Shown: one piece after another, positions 52,492 through 63,888 of the stretch
Numbering within the stretch: the first letter of the stretch is position 1
Layout: each line of letters starts with the position of its first letter
Assembly: GCA_013398055.1 (NCBI GenBank)
Contig: VZRS01005518.1
Span: forward strand, 422,263 to 486,262
DNA length: 64,000 bases
Direction of reading: 5' to 3'
From: Ifrita kowaldi
Taxonomy: Eukaryota > Chordata > Aves > Passeriformes > Cinclosomatidae
Position numbers and translations under genes: made by a program
Notes under the pieces: model-generated
What the model saw: the letters and a program-made list of their open reading frames with translations, nothing else
Told to the model about the DNA's origin: nothing
Databases searched by the model: none

Positions 52492-55220
52492 TCTGTTGGG
52501 GTGTTTTAGTAGCCAGCAGCAAAATTATTCTTTTCAAGGAAATATGGTGGCAGGTTCCATCTGTTCAGGTGTATTCACTGGAATGCTTTTGTGCCGAGGT
52601 GGTATCCAGGAAACTTTTCTTTTTTTCCTGAAATAGTCAATTGATGTTAAATGTGATCCTTGTTGGTTTCACTTCTAAAGCAATTATACTTTTTTGAAAA
52701 AAAATTCTTAGTGAAGTGTGATGATGAAGAGATGTTTACCAGCCATTAGCAGTTGTTTATAAGGTGGAAAGCTTGGAGGCAAGACACCAAAGAAATAGAA
52801 GAATCTTTGGCTGTCAGACCCCATGGCCTTATAAACCCCTTGCAAATGCCTTATTACCTTGTTCTCAACTTAGCTAAAGCAAAACACCTTGAGCAACAGA
52901 AAGCTGATGGTCTTGTTGGAAGGGTCAGCCACTTGCTGGCTCCCGTGCTATGAACTGAAACCACACGTCAATTCAGTAGCAATATCCATGTTCAGGGTGC
53001 CTGTGATTCTTGAAAAGCATTTAGTGTCTAATAACCAGAAAACGCAACAATGCAATTGTCGTTGTGTACGATACCGTGCTGTGTGTTCGATTCCTTATGC
53101 TGCATGCCAAGTAAAAAAAAAAAACAAAAAGACTTTCCAACTTTTTATTTTAAACGTCAAAGTAAATGTGTTTGAACCTCACACTTGTGAAGCCATGAGG
53201 TGGGACATTTTCTCAGCACTTTTAGATGGGACTTGTTGGAAAGGTGTAAGACCCAAATCGCTTTGGCTGGTATGATAAGAGATTTTCTTTTTGCATTTTG
53301 CATTTTGCTTTTCACAGATGGGCCTTAAATTCTGTCTAGCTTTGAACCATGGAGCACAAGCCTTGGGGGCATGGAGGATGGCCAGATGTCATCTTCTATT
53401 TATAATAGTGGAAGCTTATTTCTTACAAGCCTGCATAGGTGACATTCACCCTGGGGCAGAGGAATCATCTCTGAAGGTCTCCAGCCATTATATAGCCTAA
53501 TGCAATTCCATAGCCTAGCTCAATTCTCATTGCAGACTTCCATTAACTTAATTAGAGTTCTGAATAGATCCAAAGCCATTAGTATGCAATCCAAATAATG
53601 CAGAAACATCTCTTCTGGGGTTAATTTCATCCCATATGCTGACCCTCTGCTCACTTCAAGGGAAGAAGAAGAAATCATTGCTGGTAGTTCTTGGCTTGAG
53701 CTCAACTCAGGGGAGTTGGAAGCATGCAAAGACTCGAGTCGGTAGCAACCTGATGGCTGAAAAGTGCAAATACATCCAAGGAGGCTCGGTTAGAATGCAG
53801 TTTTCAAAATTTTTGAATCTGAAAGATTATTATATATCAACCTGAAGAAAACAATTGCATTTAAAAGTAATGTTTCTTTTGCCAGGCACTTTAGATGCTC
53901 AGCCTGAGAAAAGCAGAGGTTTGTACCACTTTCCTCCAGTATTCTGGTGTCCCAGTTTTCCTTAGAAATGTGGCTGTAAACCACTATATACCCCTGTGTG
54001 CAAGGCTTAACCAGAACATGTCAAGCCTGGCATTTCAAGTTAGTCTAAAGTGCAAGCTGGGTTCAGAGAGGCTTTGAACACAAGAGCCGAAATAATCTGC
54101 AGTAAATGGGAGTTTTCATGCGGGTCATGATGGCACAGGGAGGATGAAGCAGGACATGGCCCACAGAGAGACTGAACAAAACTCACTTCCACAGCAGCAG
54201 CAGCGTGGAGGGAGATTTGTTCTGCGTCATCAGCTCTTGTGATGGATGTTTTATGAGAGGGGGAGGAGGGCAAGCTGTGCACTTTACATCTTTTGGTTGA
54301 GCCAAATGTAAATACCAATGGGAGATCTTCAGCAGGAACTGCAGTTGGAGGGGAGAGGAGGGGTCTGCTGAGGGACTGTTTGTTTAAGTTCGCAGATCGC
54401 TGGACTTCCCTGGAGCACTAGAGTCACTTTGTCTCTACAGTTTAGAAATGTGGGTAATACAAGGTGGCCTCCCTTCCAAAAGGAGTCCTTGTGCTGCCCA
54501 GAGTAAGGACTGAAGAGTCCTAAAGGTGAAGGAATGTTATTTGATGCCTCACTCCTCGTGTCACTGATGCCCTTTAACCATCTCTAGCTTATCAAGTTAG
54601 GGAGTTCTCATTTTCCACTTTCAAAGTGCAAATGAACTGTTAGGATGTAAGATACTCCTTGCACTTTTCACAGCTATCCCTGGTCTTGCATTTTTGACTT
54701 GCTTGTGAACACATCTGTTTGGGATGAACTAAATGCTTGAAGAAAGTGTGGGGAGAGGGGGAGGCTCCTGCCTTAAACCTCAACTTCCCTTGCAAGCAGC
54801 TCTGCAGGCCATCCTCTACATCAGCAGGCTCCAGGAGCCTCTGGCTTACCTGAGCCTTACCAGGGCTGGGTTTACTCCTGTCCTACCCACACCTCTTCTC
54901 CACAGCTACTGCAGGGGAGGTGGGTGGCAGGTTACTTGCAGAATGGTTTGGAGTCTTTTGGCAGGCTTACTGGGAGAGAAAACTGTGTTCCCTCTTCTGT
55001 TTCTGGCCTCCATGTGTTGTGCTGATCTTATGCCAAATGTTTTGGACACCTTGTATTTTTAACTGTGTAATATAGCTGTGTATTGTTAAAGCAACTTAGT
55101 AACTTATAGCAAAAACTGTAGAACTCATTTCTCTGAGGTGTAGGAAATGTCCTGCTTCCACTGTGTATGAGACTTTAACTCTGTACTGTCTGACAAAGAT
55201 AAAATTCTGAATTTCACTTT

Positions 55221-55226
55221 AATAAA
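55221..55226 (+). terminator. SAP30L: Candidate distal polyadenylation signal (SAP30L)
   Basis: AATAAA at the end of an AT-rich stretch (55040-55230) with a 3'UTR-end texture, followed by cccttgtttgcctttctg. Confidence 0.4.
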
Positions 55227-58200
55227 TGATCTATCTAGCAACCAGGCCCACATTCCCTTGTTTGCCTTTCTGCCCTCAGCACGGATGGTTTCATAGCCAT
55301 TGGAGTTCTGCTTTGTGTGGATGTTTCATGCCAGGCTTCTTTGATTCACTGTCTTTTCCCAGCCACCTCCCCAGGGCTGAAAACACTGCAGACATGGAGC
55401 AGAGAATGGCACTGCTGAGTGGGAATGCCAAGTCTGGAGTAAAAATCTCAGGTGATGGGATATTTTGTGACAAACCCATGTGGGTTGCACAGGTGCAATT
55501 CGTAGAGTCTTTCGAATGCAACAAAAAGACAACTCACAAGAACATGAAAGCTGTTGAAGAGCCACGTGCCCTTGCATTTTGGGGAGTGCTGGGCTTTTCT
55601 ATGATGGGAATTCCTCCCCTCCTATATCATGAACAGTCTATCAAGGGCAGCTTCTCATTTGATTTATGTTTCCTAATGAATCTTCTTTATGTCTAGTTCA
55701 ACCCTGTGCTTCTGCTCCCTTTTGAAGCACATCTTTGGCTTCATTTCATGCTCCTGTTGCCCAGAGTCAAACCTACATGCCCAGCTGACAAGGTGGGTGC
55801 TGCTCCAGAGCAATGCTGACGTGGAGCATCCCAACGTTCAAGATCCTTTCCCATTAAATGTTTTGTTTCATTTCTTTTTCTGATATTCCTCTTCCTCCTG
55901 ACCATCAGCCTTACAAGAAAAGGTGCCTCACTTTTTTGCAGCACTGAGGGAGCAAGTGAAAAAAGCTGGGACTTGAGTACTTGTTCATCTGAAGTCTGTC
56001 ATGGTGTTTCCAAAGGCTCTGCTGGCACTGGTTGAGTCATGCTTGTAGCCTTGATTTTTAGCCAGGAAAGAGGTTGTAGTGTAGCTTTTCACACACTTGG
56101 GCTCTCACAGAGGAGGATGATCAGGTGTTGAAAGCTTTACACCCAGAACAGCCCAGTGTCCCCAGTGCCTGCCTTTGTGGATGTGTGGAGGCCTGAATAA
56201 ACCAGGATATAATTTTGGAATGTGCTGCTATGCCACACGAGGTTGTCCCTGCCTCAGGGAGCTCTCAGTTGAGGAAGGCAAGACCAGAGGTGACACAGGT
56301 GGGCACCATGGAACAAGGAGCAAGGGTGGATCATGTCACACAACCTGTGTGCTGTTAAGGGGTTTTAGGAGGTGTCAGGAGAAAGTCTTCAGGTGAGGAC
56401 AAGGGCAGCATACCCCAGTGGAAGGGGAAAACTGTGTCATTTGCATTCCCAGATTGGTGAGTGGGGGCTCTTCTGGCAGCACAGTGAGAAGGAGAGGCAG
56501 CAGGGCTGAAGGAGGACAGCTGTAAGCAGCAACCTGTTGTGCAGGTGTTAACTTCAGTATGAGAGGGTATAATGGAAACTTGTGATAGGAATGCGCCCTG
56601 CCAGTTAATCTGTTATTTGTATAGAGTAATGAATAACGCTACTTAATCTCATGTTTGCTCCCTGCCAAGAAACCCACAGAAGATTGCAAACTCGAAACCA
56701 AGGCGGAATCTGCTCGGTCTTTTTAACATACACGGAGAAACAAAGGAACCAGCAGATTGATCTGAGGGCCGAGAACTGCGCGTCCCTCTCTGCGCTCCCG
56801 GCTGCCGTGCGAGGGCAGTGTTAGCTCGGGAACCCGGGAGGGGGGGATCGCTGCCCCTCCGAGCCCCGGGCAGCTGCCGGGGGCACCGGGGCCGTGTCCC
56901 CATCCCGAAGATGCTTCCTTGGCAGGAGCTGGCTGTGCTTGTCAGAGACCGGAAGCGGGATTATGCTGTGCTGGGATGTGGAGATCATAAAAACGGTTTG
57001 TTTGGGTTTTGAGGGTTTTTTTCGTGGTTGGACATTGAAATTGAACACGTCCGATCCTCTGCGTGAGCCGTCCTTGCAGCCTTGATGGAAACCAGGCATT
57101 GCTTCCTTGCTCCTCAGCAGAAAGGGCAGCACAGAGGACCAGGGAAAAATGTGAATGTGGATTTAATGGTTTTGTGTCTTACAGATGTGGCTGTGCAGGA
57201 GGAGTGTGGGGGTGAGAGACTCAGGGTTTGCCTTTTTTTTACTTTTTTTTTTTAAATTTCCCCTGTATCCAATAACGGATAGCTACACAGCTCCACCAGC
57301 ACTCAGTCTCACTTTGCCAGGAGCTGGAGTCCATTTCACATCTCTTAACCATGCAGGTAGTGCTGGCTTCTCCCCTAAGTACCTGACAACCCCCCAGTGT
57401 GCTTTTAGTTAATTGCTTTTGGAACTTTCTCCAGGATCTCTTCCCTTTATATGTTGCAGGAAGTACTCCATGATCAGCCCAGCACCTTCAGCAGGAACAC
57501 CATGGTGCCGTGGGGAAGAGGGAACTGCCAGGTAGCTGAGGTGGCTCTGCTGCTCTCCTACCACAGATACGGACTACCAGGGACCAGAGCATAGTGACAG
57601 GCACCCCGTAAGCCCTGTGTCTCTTCCTGGCCTTGACACCTGTGGGGGCAAAGCCTGTTGTATCCAGCTCGTTTGGTGTCTGGGTTCTCAGCAGCTCCTG
57701 CACCCAGCCCAGCAGCCATGGCCTGGGAGGAAGCCCAGGTGAGCAAAGGAGGGAGTTCCAGGGTTCCTGCGAGCTTTGTGCACTAACTCAAATTCGTAAC
57801 TCCTTCCCACACCTCAGTTTGGGAAGGAGCTCCTGGCCAAGGCAATTAAACCAGCCTGCTCTGGCCCCTGCTTTCCCCTCCACTGCTCCTGCAGGTCACT
57901 CACAGGCCATGAGAATTTTGTCAAGGTAGCTGCAGTTTGAGGAAAAAAAACCCTTTTCCTCTCGATCCCTCAGCTTTCAGCTGCTGGTGATGCCATAAAT
58001 TCCCCTACTTCTCTGGTTACTGTAAAGTCTTTCAGGGTGGTCAGGACCTGAATTCCTCACACAAGAGAAGCAGGGGGAAAGGAAACAGCAAGAAGGGCCT
58101 TCCCTGCCTTGGGGATCTGTCACAAGGGCTTGGTGAGGCTCCAAGTGTGTGCTCCTGCTCTGCAATCCCTCTGCTCTTAGGTAACTGCCTCTCACTCCCC

Positions 58201-59285
58201 TCTCACCAGTGCACACCCTCCTCCCAGCCTGCACTTCCCACTCCTGCTCCAGCAGCTCCATCTGGCTCCTTGGCCCCTCTGATCTGCAGGCTCCTGGAGC
58301 TGCAGCATCTCCAGGTTTGGAGTAACCAGGAGAGAAAGAGCTCATCCAGCATCACAGAGCTGTGGGGATGGCACTGAGAGCTGCTGAGCAAGGTGCCCAG
58401 CTGGCTTCACCCCCTGCCCGGAGCTGTACAGCACTGGTCCTCTGCCAGTCCTTCCATGCTGGACCTTAAATCCAGCTGCTGCATGAGACACAAGTGGGCT
58501 GATAAGCCACCCCACACCACCCATCCTCAGCTGAGGGCTGTGCTGAGATGATGTGAGAGATCAGTGGGAAATTGGCAGCAAAGTGTCAGCACTGCCAGAG
58601 AAGGTGCTTCCTGTGGGCATTGCTCCACCACTGAGCAGGACAAGAACAGGTCATTCTGCAGAAAGCTGTGGTTCTCCCAATCCTCTGCACTGGAGAAAGA
58701 GCCTTCATGGAATAAAGGAGAAATGCAGGTTGGCTTTGGAGAGGTGGTGATGTGGGATGGATGATGAGTTTGGCCACTGTTTGAAGGATGGTCTTGGGAA
58801 GGCTGGCCCAAGGTGCAGGGGTCTTGGTCTTTTCCCAACACAGGCAGCTGCATGGAAGAATATACCCTGGGTAGAGCTCAGTGCAAGCAGACCCAAACAG
58901 GGACTGCCATAAGGGTGAAAACCCAGAGACTTTGGATTTGGTTTAGAAAATAAAGTAGAAGCGAGAAAGTTAAAAAAAGTCGGTCTGCATCTACCTTGTG
59001 GCTGCAGTCTTCCTGTGCTTGGACATCATTTCTACAGCTATGGATTAGAAATGCATCATCTCTTTAGATGGGTCTGAGAATCACATGACTCCAGGAGCAT
59101 GGAGATTTGAGGAAGAACTATCGCATGTCATGAACTTTGCAGCTGGGCGGGGCTTCGGTTGGGCAGAAAACCTTCCCACCTGAGCAGTGCTCCCAGGAGA
59201 CAGTCTGACTCAGGAGCCAGCAACTGGGCTGAGAGGCTCCAAGTGTTGGGAGAGGATCAAAAAGCTCCCCTGGCAGTAAATCTTT

Positions 59286-59510
59286 CACCTGCCATGTGAC
59301 TCACTGGGGCTTGTGGCCATTCCTCCGAGGTCGGCCCCGGGTCAGGATTTCTCCTGTCTCTTTAGCCCCCAAACCTGGAGATTTTTGTCTTATCTTTGAC
59401 GCCATCTTGACACCGAAAACAAATTACGGCCCAATTACCCTTACTCAGAGGGGCTGGGGCTACCTTAAATGGCCACAACTACCAGGCGCTTCCTTAAGAG
59501 CGGTAATTAG
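59286..59510. promoter_or_regulatory. Candidate enhancer: CArG, GATA, YY1, TEAD, E-box, homeodomain cluster
   Basis: In order: CACCTG E-box (59286-59291), CATGTG E-box (59293-59298), CATTCCT TEAD/MCAT core (59318-59324), CTTATCT = AGATAAG GATA site (59389-59395), GCCATCTTGA YY1 site (59401-59410), CCTTAAATGG perfect CArG/SRF box (59463-59472) and TAATTAG (59504-59510). The combination is characteristic of heart and mesoderm enhancers, and the neighbour HAND1 is a cardiac regulator. No experimental or alignment support is available here. Confidence 0.4.
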
Positions 59511-59614
59511 TGGGGCGTGGGGTGGGGAGGGGGCAAGGACTGGGGGTACCCCTGGCATGAGGCTGCCCTTGCTCCCCTGTTTGCCATGGCAGGAGGGGAC
59601 ATCCCATCCAGCCC

Positions 59615-59640
59615 TATCCCATTCTATCCCATTCTATCCC
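59615..59640. repeat. 10-bp tandem repeat (TATCCCATTC)2.6
   Basis: Three TATCCC units spaced exactly ten bases apart. Confidence 0.9.
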
Positions 59641-60167
59641 GTCCTGCTCACTCTGGCCCGGCCCTGCTGCACCCTTGGGCTCCGCAGAGGCAAGCAGAGG
59701 TGGGGCTCGCTGCCACCGTGGTGTCCGGGCTGGGGGCTGCCCTGCCCCCTGCCTCCCCTGCCCTGTGTCACCGGCTGGGGCCAGCCCAGAGGGGCCCCGT
59801 GACGGGAGGCAGCAGCCCTGGCCCTGGCCGTGACCTTCGGGACGACCTCGAGTGAGTCCCTGCCAGGGCTGGGGACCGGCTGTGCCTCTCATTCCAAACT
59901 GGGACATTTCTCTGTTCACCCCGGGAAACGCGGAACAGCAGCATCACAGCTGAACTGCCGTAGCAACCGACCTGAAACTTCTAAAATTTATTTTTCTTCC
60001 CATCTTTCAGTGTCATTACACCGCCGTCTCCTCTGCTCTGTCCCTGGGCATTCTTTGCCCAGGGTTGTGCTGTGTGCCTGAACCCAGCAGCTGTTTTGGA
60101 AGCTGGCAAATCCAGCCTGCAGCCTGGACAGTGCTCATGGGTGATGGGGTCTGGGTTTCTTCCCCCC

Positions 60168-60171
60168 NNNN
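60168..60171. other. Small assembly gap (4 N)
   Basis: Four ambiguous bases between a C run and a T run. This is probably an unresolved homopolymer junction. Confidence 0.99.
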
Positions 60172-60310
60172 TTTTTTGTCAGATTGGTATTTTATTTGGC
60201 TCCATCCTGTCTACCGAGCTGTCCAGTGTAACCCTTCCCTTGCTGCTTCTGAGATAAGAATAGGCTCCCCCGAGATCAGATAAACAGGCCCATAAATACC
60301 TACAACAACA
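60172..60310. promoter_or_regulatory. Candidate enhancer: paired GATA plus forkhead and MEF2-like sites
   Basis: ATTGG (60183-60187), AGATAAG (60252-60258), AGATAA (60278-60283) overlapping ATAAACA forkhead core (60280-60286), and ATAAATA (60292-60298). Three developmental factor cores fall within 50 bases of an otherwise unique stretch downstream of HAND1. Inference from motifs only. Confidence 0.35.
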
Positions 60311-61529
60311 AGAAGCAGGGTCTGGGCTTGGCAGGAAAGGAGGGGGGAAAAAAAGGCAAAACAAGAGCCATTCCTTTGCACGCCAAAGCAGGGGTGCAGA
60401 GCCTCCTTGCCCACAGCACTTGCCCCCTTGGCCAGCCAGGCAGCCAGGGGCCAAGCAGGGCTGGCAGCAGGGTGCCCCGCAGTGTCCCTCGTGGCTGGAT
60501 TCCAGCGGCAGGGAGCCTGGCACGTAAGGTGCTGCCCCGGGGCCAAGCGATCCCTGCGTGCGTGTTCCTCTGCCCGGGCAACTGCCGGCCGTGCCCCGAG
60601 CCAGCTGCTTCCCAACGGCAACAAGTTCACGGCAGGGTCGAGCCGAAGGTATGTGCAGGGCCCTCTCCCCTGACCGATGAGCTAGGCCCTTCGATAGCCA
60701 AAAACTCAAAGCTGGTGGCCAAAGCGTTCTTCCAGTCAGTTCTGGTGCCGGCGGAACCGGGAGCTCTGCCGCTGCCTGCCGGAGGCTGCCGGGACGCAGC
60801 TCCCGGCCGTGGTTCGCTGCCGGAGGAAAGGACACTGACCCTTTGCAGGGCTCCCATCCCTCTGAAGCTCCTCTCCCTTTGGGGATGAAAGGGGTGACCC
60901 CATCCTGGCTGGCACAGGCGCTGAGCTGGAACCTCGAGTCCCCTTCCCGGCCCCGGAGTGGCGGAGCCGCCGGAGCGGTGCCGAGCTGGGGACGGAGCTC
61001 GCTGCTTGCAAATGCAGCCCTTCCAAAGCGTTTTGGGAAGCGGGGAAGCCCGAGACTACAGGAAATGTTTAGTGCCTTTTTTTTACCCACTCTCCCCCCA
61101 AATGCTGAGCCACTATCTCCCTGCCTAGCTGGGCAGGGAAATCCTCTGCAGCCGTGGAAACGGAGAGCGCTTTCACTTGCAAAATCCCGAAGGAACAGGG
61201 GAGGCTGGCGCTGGGGACACCTTCCCCAGAAGTTTGCAGCCAGCAGGTACCACCACTAGAAACCTGTGATAAGAAAAGCAAAAATCCTGCGGGTGCAAGC
61301 AGAACATCGCCCTGGCTGCGCAGGGCGCTCCTTCCCAGAAGCAAAATTGGAAACACTTAAGGTAAAAACCAGCGGAGGTTTTTGGTGCGGTGAAAGGTCC
61401 GCAGGCTGCGAGCGATGTACCAGATAGAGCCTGGTGTGACGGCACCGAGGACACGATTCCCGTGCACAGTCACCTTTGCCTCACAGCAGAGCAAGTCCCA
61501 AGTCCCTGTTTAACCCTTTCCCTCATCTG

Positions 61530-61680
61530 CTGCCGAAGGGCAGCACTGATTGGTGCTGTATGGATACAGGGATACCGGCTGGCACATATAAACAGGACTG
61601 GGGCTGGACACATTTATGGGGCGCTGGATTATAGTGTTAGTGACATCTTGGGAGCTTTCCCATAAGAATCCAGCCCTTTA
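61530..61680. promoter_or_regulatory. Candidate regulatory block with forkhead and HOX/CDX-type sites
   Basis: Contains ATAAACAGG (61588-61596, same core plus GG as at 60280) and TTTATGG (61613-61619), with TATAA-like sequence. It could equally be a minor promoter; no transcript evidence is available. Confidence 0.25.
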
Positions 61681-61734
61681 GGAGACTGTGAAACTTAGAC
61701 ATAAAATTGGATCATTGGGGCTGACTTTCTGTAA

Positions 61735-61854
61735 GGTTGTTGGGGTTTTTTTTTGGTTTTGGGGTTTTTTTGGGGGTTTTTTTGTTTGGTTGTTTATTTG
61801 TTTGGTGTTTTTTTTTTTTGTTGGTTTTTTGGGTTTTTTTTTTTCCCCTTGAAT
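61735..61854. repeat. G/T-only low-complexity tract
   Basis: About 120 bases almost exclusively G and T, with G runs at 61742-61745, 61761-61764, 61772-61776 and 61831-61833 separated by T runs. Possible weak G-quadruplex former, or eroded poly-T. Confidence 0.85.
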
Positions 61855-61959
61855 GTGTTTGGGTTTAGGAGTGCCCTACTCTACTTCACTCACGGAAGTG
61901 GTAGCATGCTAAACTTGTTATAGCTCAAACAGTAAAAGTACCCCTGCGGGCGGGCATTG

Positions 61960-62350
61960 CTGTTCTCAGGCAGTCAATTTTCATCTCAGCCTCGCTCAAA
62001 GAGATCAGAAAATAGGTCGGGGCAGAGAAGGCAGCCGAGCAGCGGCTCCGGGGTGAGGGAAGGCTGATTCACGCAGCCGGATCCTTCTTCATCGAGAGTT
62101 AATTACTCTGGCTGTACTCCCCAGTGTTTGTGCGTCCCGCAGTCTGTATTTGTACACATGCACAAAGTGATTATAAAACCCAAGCTGCTTCCCCACGGCT
62201 GAGCTGGGGTATTCTTGGTGCGTGCGGCTGCACAAGCACAGATTGATCGATGTGTCGGTATTTTACCGATGTTGCATCATTATTTCTATTCCTTTAGTCG
62301 CAATCAAAAGCTTGGTTTCAAACAGAAAATGTAAAAGTCCCTGCTGTGAG
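61960..62350. promoter_or_regulatory. Candidate conserved non-coding block near HAND1
   Basis: Unique, non-repetitive sequence with GTTAATTAC (about 62098), ATTGATCGAT and a perfect palindrome TCGGTA-TTT-TACCGA (62255-62269). It lies 1.5 kb beyond the HAND1 3' end. The texture resembles developmental-gene conserved elements; not verified. Confidence 0.3.
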
Positions 62351-63224
62351 CCCTCAGATTAGCCCTAGAATAACGTACAAATTTACCCGTGCTGTTTTTC
62401 TTTGCCCCAAGCAGCCGCCCGAGTGTCAGGGATTATCCCGGTGTCGCGAGGAACGACAGCGTGGCCAGGCTGGGAAGGCAGGATCAGGTTCTGAGCCCAT
62501 GCACGCACGTCTTGGAGCACTTTGGTAAGAGCACCGTGTGTGCACAGTGTAAAGGAATGAGGATTTGGCTTTAATTATTAAGGATTATTAAGGATTTATG
62601 CCTGAGTGGTGACAGAAGTGAATTTGGGCTGCATGAGCATTGCTGTGTCTGTGGCATCCATCGTGTTCGGATGGCGAGGAGGGGACGCTGCTCCTTCGAA
62701 ATGCGGCCGAGGCAGCGCCTAACAGAGGATCCCTGAGAGAAAGTGCTGCCAGTGCCAGAGCCGGGCGAGCTGCCCCGGCAGGACACGGGAGCCGAGCCCT
62801 GGCTCTCTGCGTGGCAGCAATAAAACCTGGGGCTCCACAGCTCTACGGTGCCATCCAGACGCTGTAAAGGCCTGATCCTGCCGTCCTTCCTCAAGCCAAA
62901 TACGAGTCCAGTCCCTCTAGAAGGTCTCCTGGGTAGGGAGGGAACGGGTTGTAGGGCAGGGGCAGAGTTCGTGCCCTGGGGGAGGCTGCGGGTAAACGTT
63001 TGCAGAGCTCCACCAGCTCCTGAGCTGAGGAAGCACGGCATAAACAAATCTCAAAGGATCCCGAGCTCCCCAGGGAGGAATTCCTTCACATGGATCGGCC
63101 CCACAGCAGGGTACTGACTTCAGGGATGTCCTTAATCCCGCAGCATCCCTGTGGGCAGCGCAGGGGGACCCGGCCAGCGCGATTGCCGGAGCAGGGGAAA
63201 GCAGAGGGCTCGGACCCGAGGCCG

Positions 63225-63786
63225 TTTGCATAAAGTTTAAATTTTATTTTATTAAAAGTTTTTTTTTTTCCTTTAGCTATTCAGTTTTAAATACGTGGTG
63301 TGGCGCGCTCGGTCCCTCGGGAAGTGGTCATGCAGATCTGAGGTAGAAAACCCGGCACAGGAGTGTTCCCAAATGCACCTCTAGGTAGTTTCACCGCAGC
63401 CACACGTCGGTCAGGCAGCGGACGGGGAGAGGGGATCGGGGGCTCGTATTTACAATAGCAAACGGATCGAACCGTTCCAGTCCGGCCCGGCAGGGCAGGA
63501 GCCGCCGATCGCTGTTGGCAGCGGGAAGGAGCAACGATTACTGCAAATGCGGGAAGGGGACGCGGGGAAAGGGCCCGGCTGGTTCCCGCTGCCGACGGGG
63601 CGGGCAGGACCCGAGCCCGCAAAGCGCTCTCGCCTCTCTCCCGCGGAGCATCCGTCCGGGCGGGGGGCAGCCGGGCCGGCTCCCCGTGTCCTGCGCCTGG
63701 ATGGGCTCCGGGGCCGGGCTGGGCTCTCTCCGTCATTGCACATGGAGGGGCGGGCGGGGAGCGCCGTCAGGGCGGCGGGGCAGCTC
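63225..63786 (-). other. HAND1: HAND1 3'UTR
   Basis: Sequence between the HAND1 stop and the overlapping AATAAA signals on the minus strand. The UTR would be about 0.55 kb. The half nearest the coding exon is GC-rich; it becomes A/T-rich near the signal. Confidence 0.65.
63243..63253 (-). terminator. HAND1: HAND1 polyadenylation signals (two overlapping AATAAA)
   Basis: On the minus strand the sequence reads AATAAAATAAA; hexamers are at 63253-63248 and 63248-63243, about 535 bases after the stop codon. Confidence 0.65.
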
Positions 63787-63888
63787 TCAGGGGTTCAGTT
63801 CCAGAGCCCAGACCTGCTGAGGCCAACCCGTCCGGCCCTTCAGCTTCTTCTCGCCGTGACCCAGAGGCTGCGAATAGACCTCGGGCTG
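63787..63888 (-). CDS. HAND1: HAND1 last coding exon (C-terminal 33 residues, partial gene)
   Basis: The minus strand encodes QPEVYSQPLGHGEKKLK then GRTGWPQQVWALELNP and TGA (63789-63787). The tail GRTGWPQQVWALELN is identical to the C-terminus of human HAND1 from memory, and the position and orientation downstream of SAP30L match 5q33. HAND1 is a twist-family bHLH factor of heart, lateral mesoderm and extra-embryonic tissue, acting in the nucleus as dimers with E-proteins. The bHLH domain is in exon 1, outside the window. The acceptor reads cccgCAGCAG on the minus strand, a tandem acceptor, so the exon may start at 63888 or 63885 (one Gln more or less). HAND2 is excluded by the tail and the neighbours. 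Confidence 0.93.
   Translation of the reverse strand, partial: QPEVYSQPLGHGEKKLKGRTGWPQQVWALELNP

Larger units (their letters stand above)
49768..55250 (+). other. SAP30L: Probable long SAP30L 3'UTR with alternative polyadenylation signals
   Basis: Non-coding sequence after the stop. AATAAA hexamers lie at 50014-50019 (short UTR, about 0.27 kb), 52486-52491 (just after the CR1 copy) and 55221-55226 (AT-rich, UTR-end-like context followed by T-rich DNA). The distal site would give a 5.5-kb UTR containing a CR1. The extent is inferred and not demonstrated. Confidence 0.45.
55251..63224. other. SAP30L-HAND1 spacer
   Basis: An 8-kb intergenic region. 55.3-56.6 kb has no recognisable content. 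56.7-57.1 kb is locally GC-rich. 59.3-62.4 kb contains several motif-dense blocks described separately. There are two T runs around 57233-57253, a 10-bp tandem repeat at 59615-59640, a 4-N gap at 60168-60171 and a G/T-rich tract at 61735-61854. A 303-codon minus-strand open frame (61090-60179) lies in GC-rich DNA and shows no domain, so no gene is called. Confidence 0.7.

Noticed and set aside
55226..55696. 156-codon plus-strand open frame downstream of SAP30L
   Set aside because: Starts within the probable distal polyA region; no domain or exon-like signature.
60179..61090. 303-codon minus-strand open frame
   Set aside because: It lies in GC-rich DNA where stops are rare. No domain, signal peptide or known family is visible, and it overlaps a candidate enhancer. 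It has no splice partner or conserved-looking start.
61580..61600. TATAA-like sequence as a promoter of an unannotated gene
   Set aside because: No initiator, downstream coding exon or CpG context follows; the motif is better read as a forkhead core.
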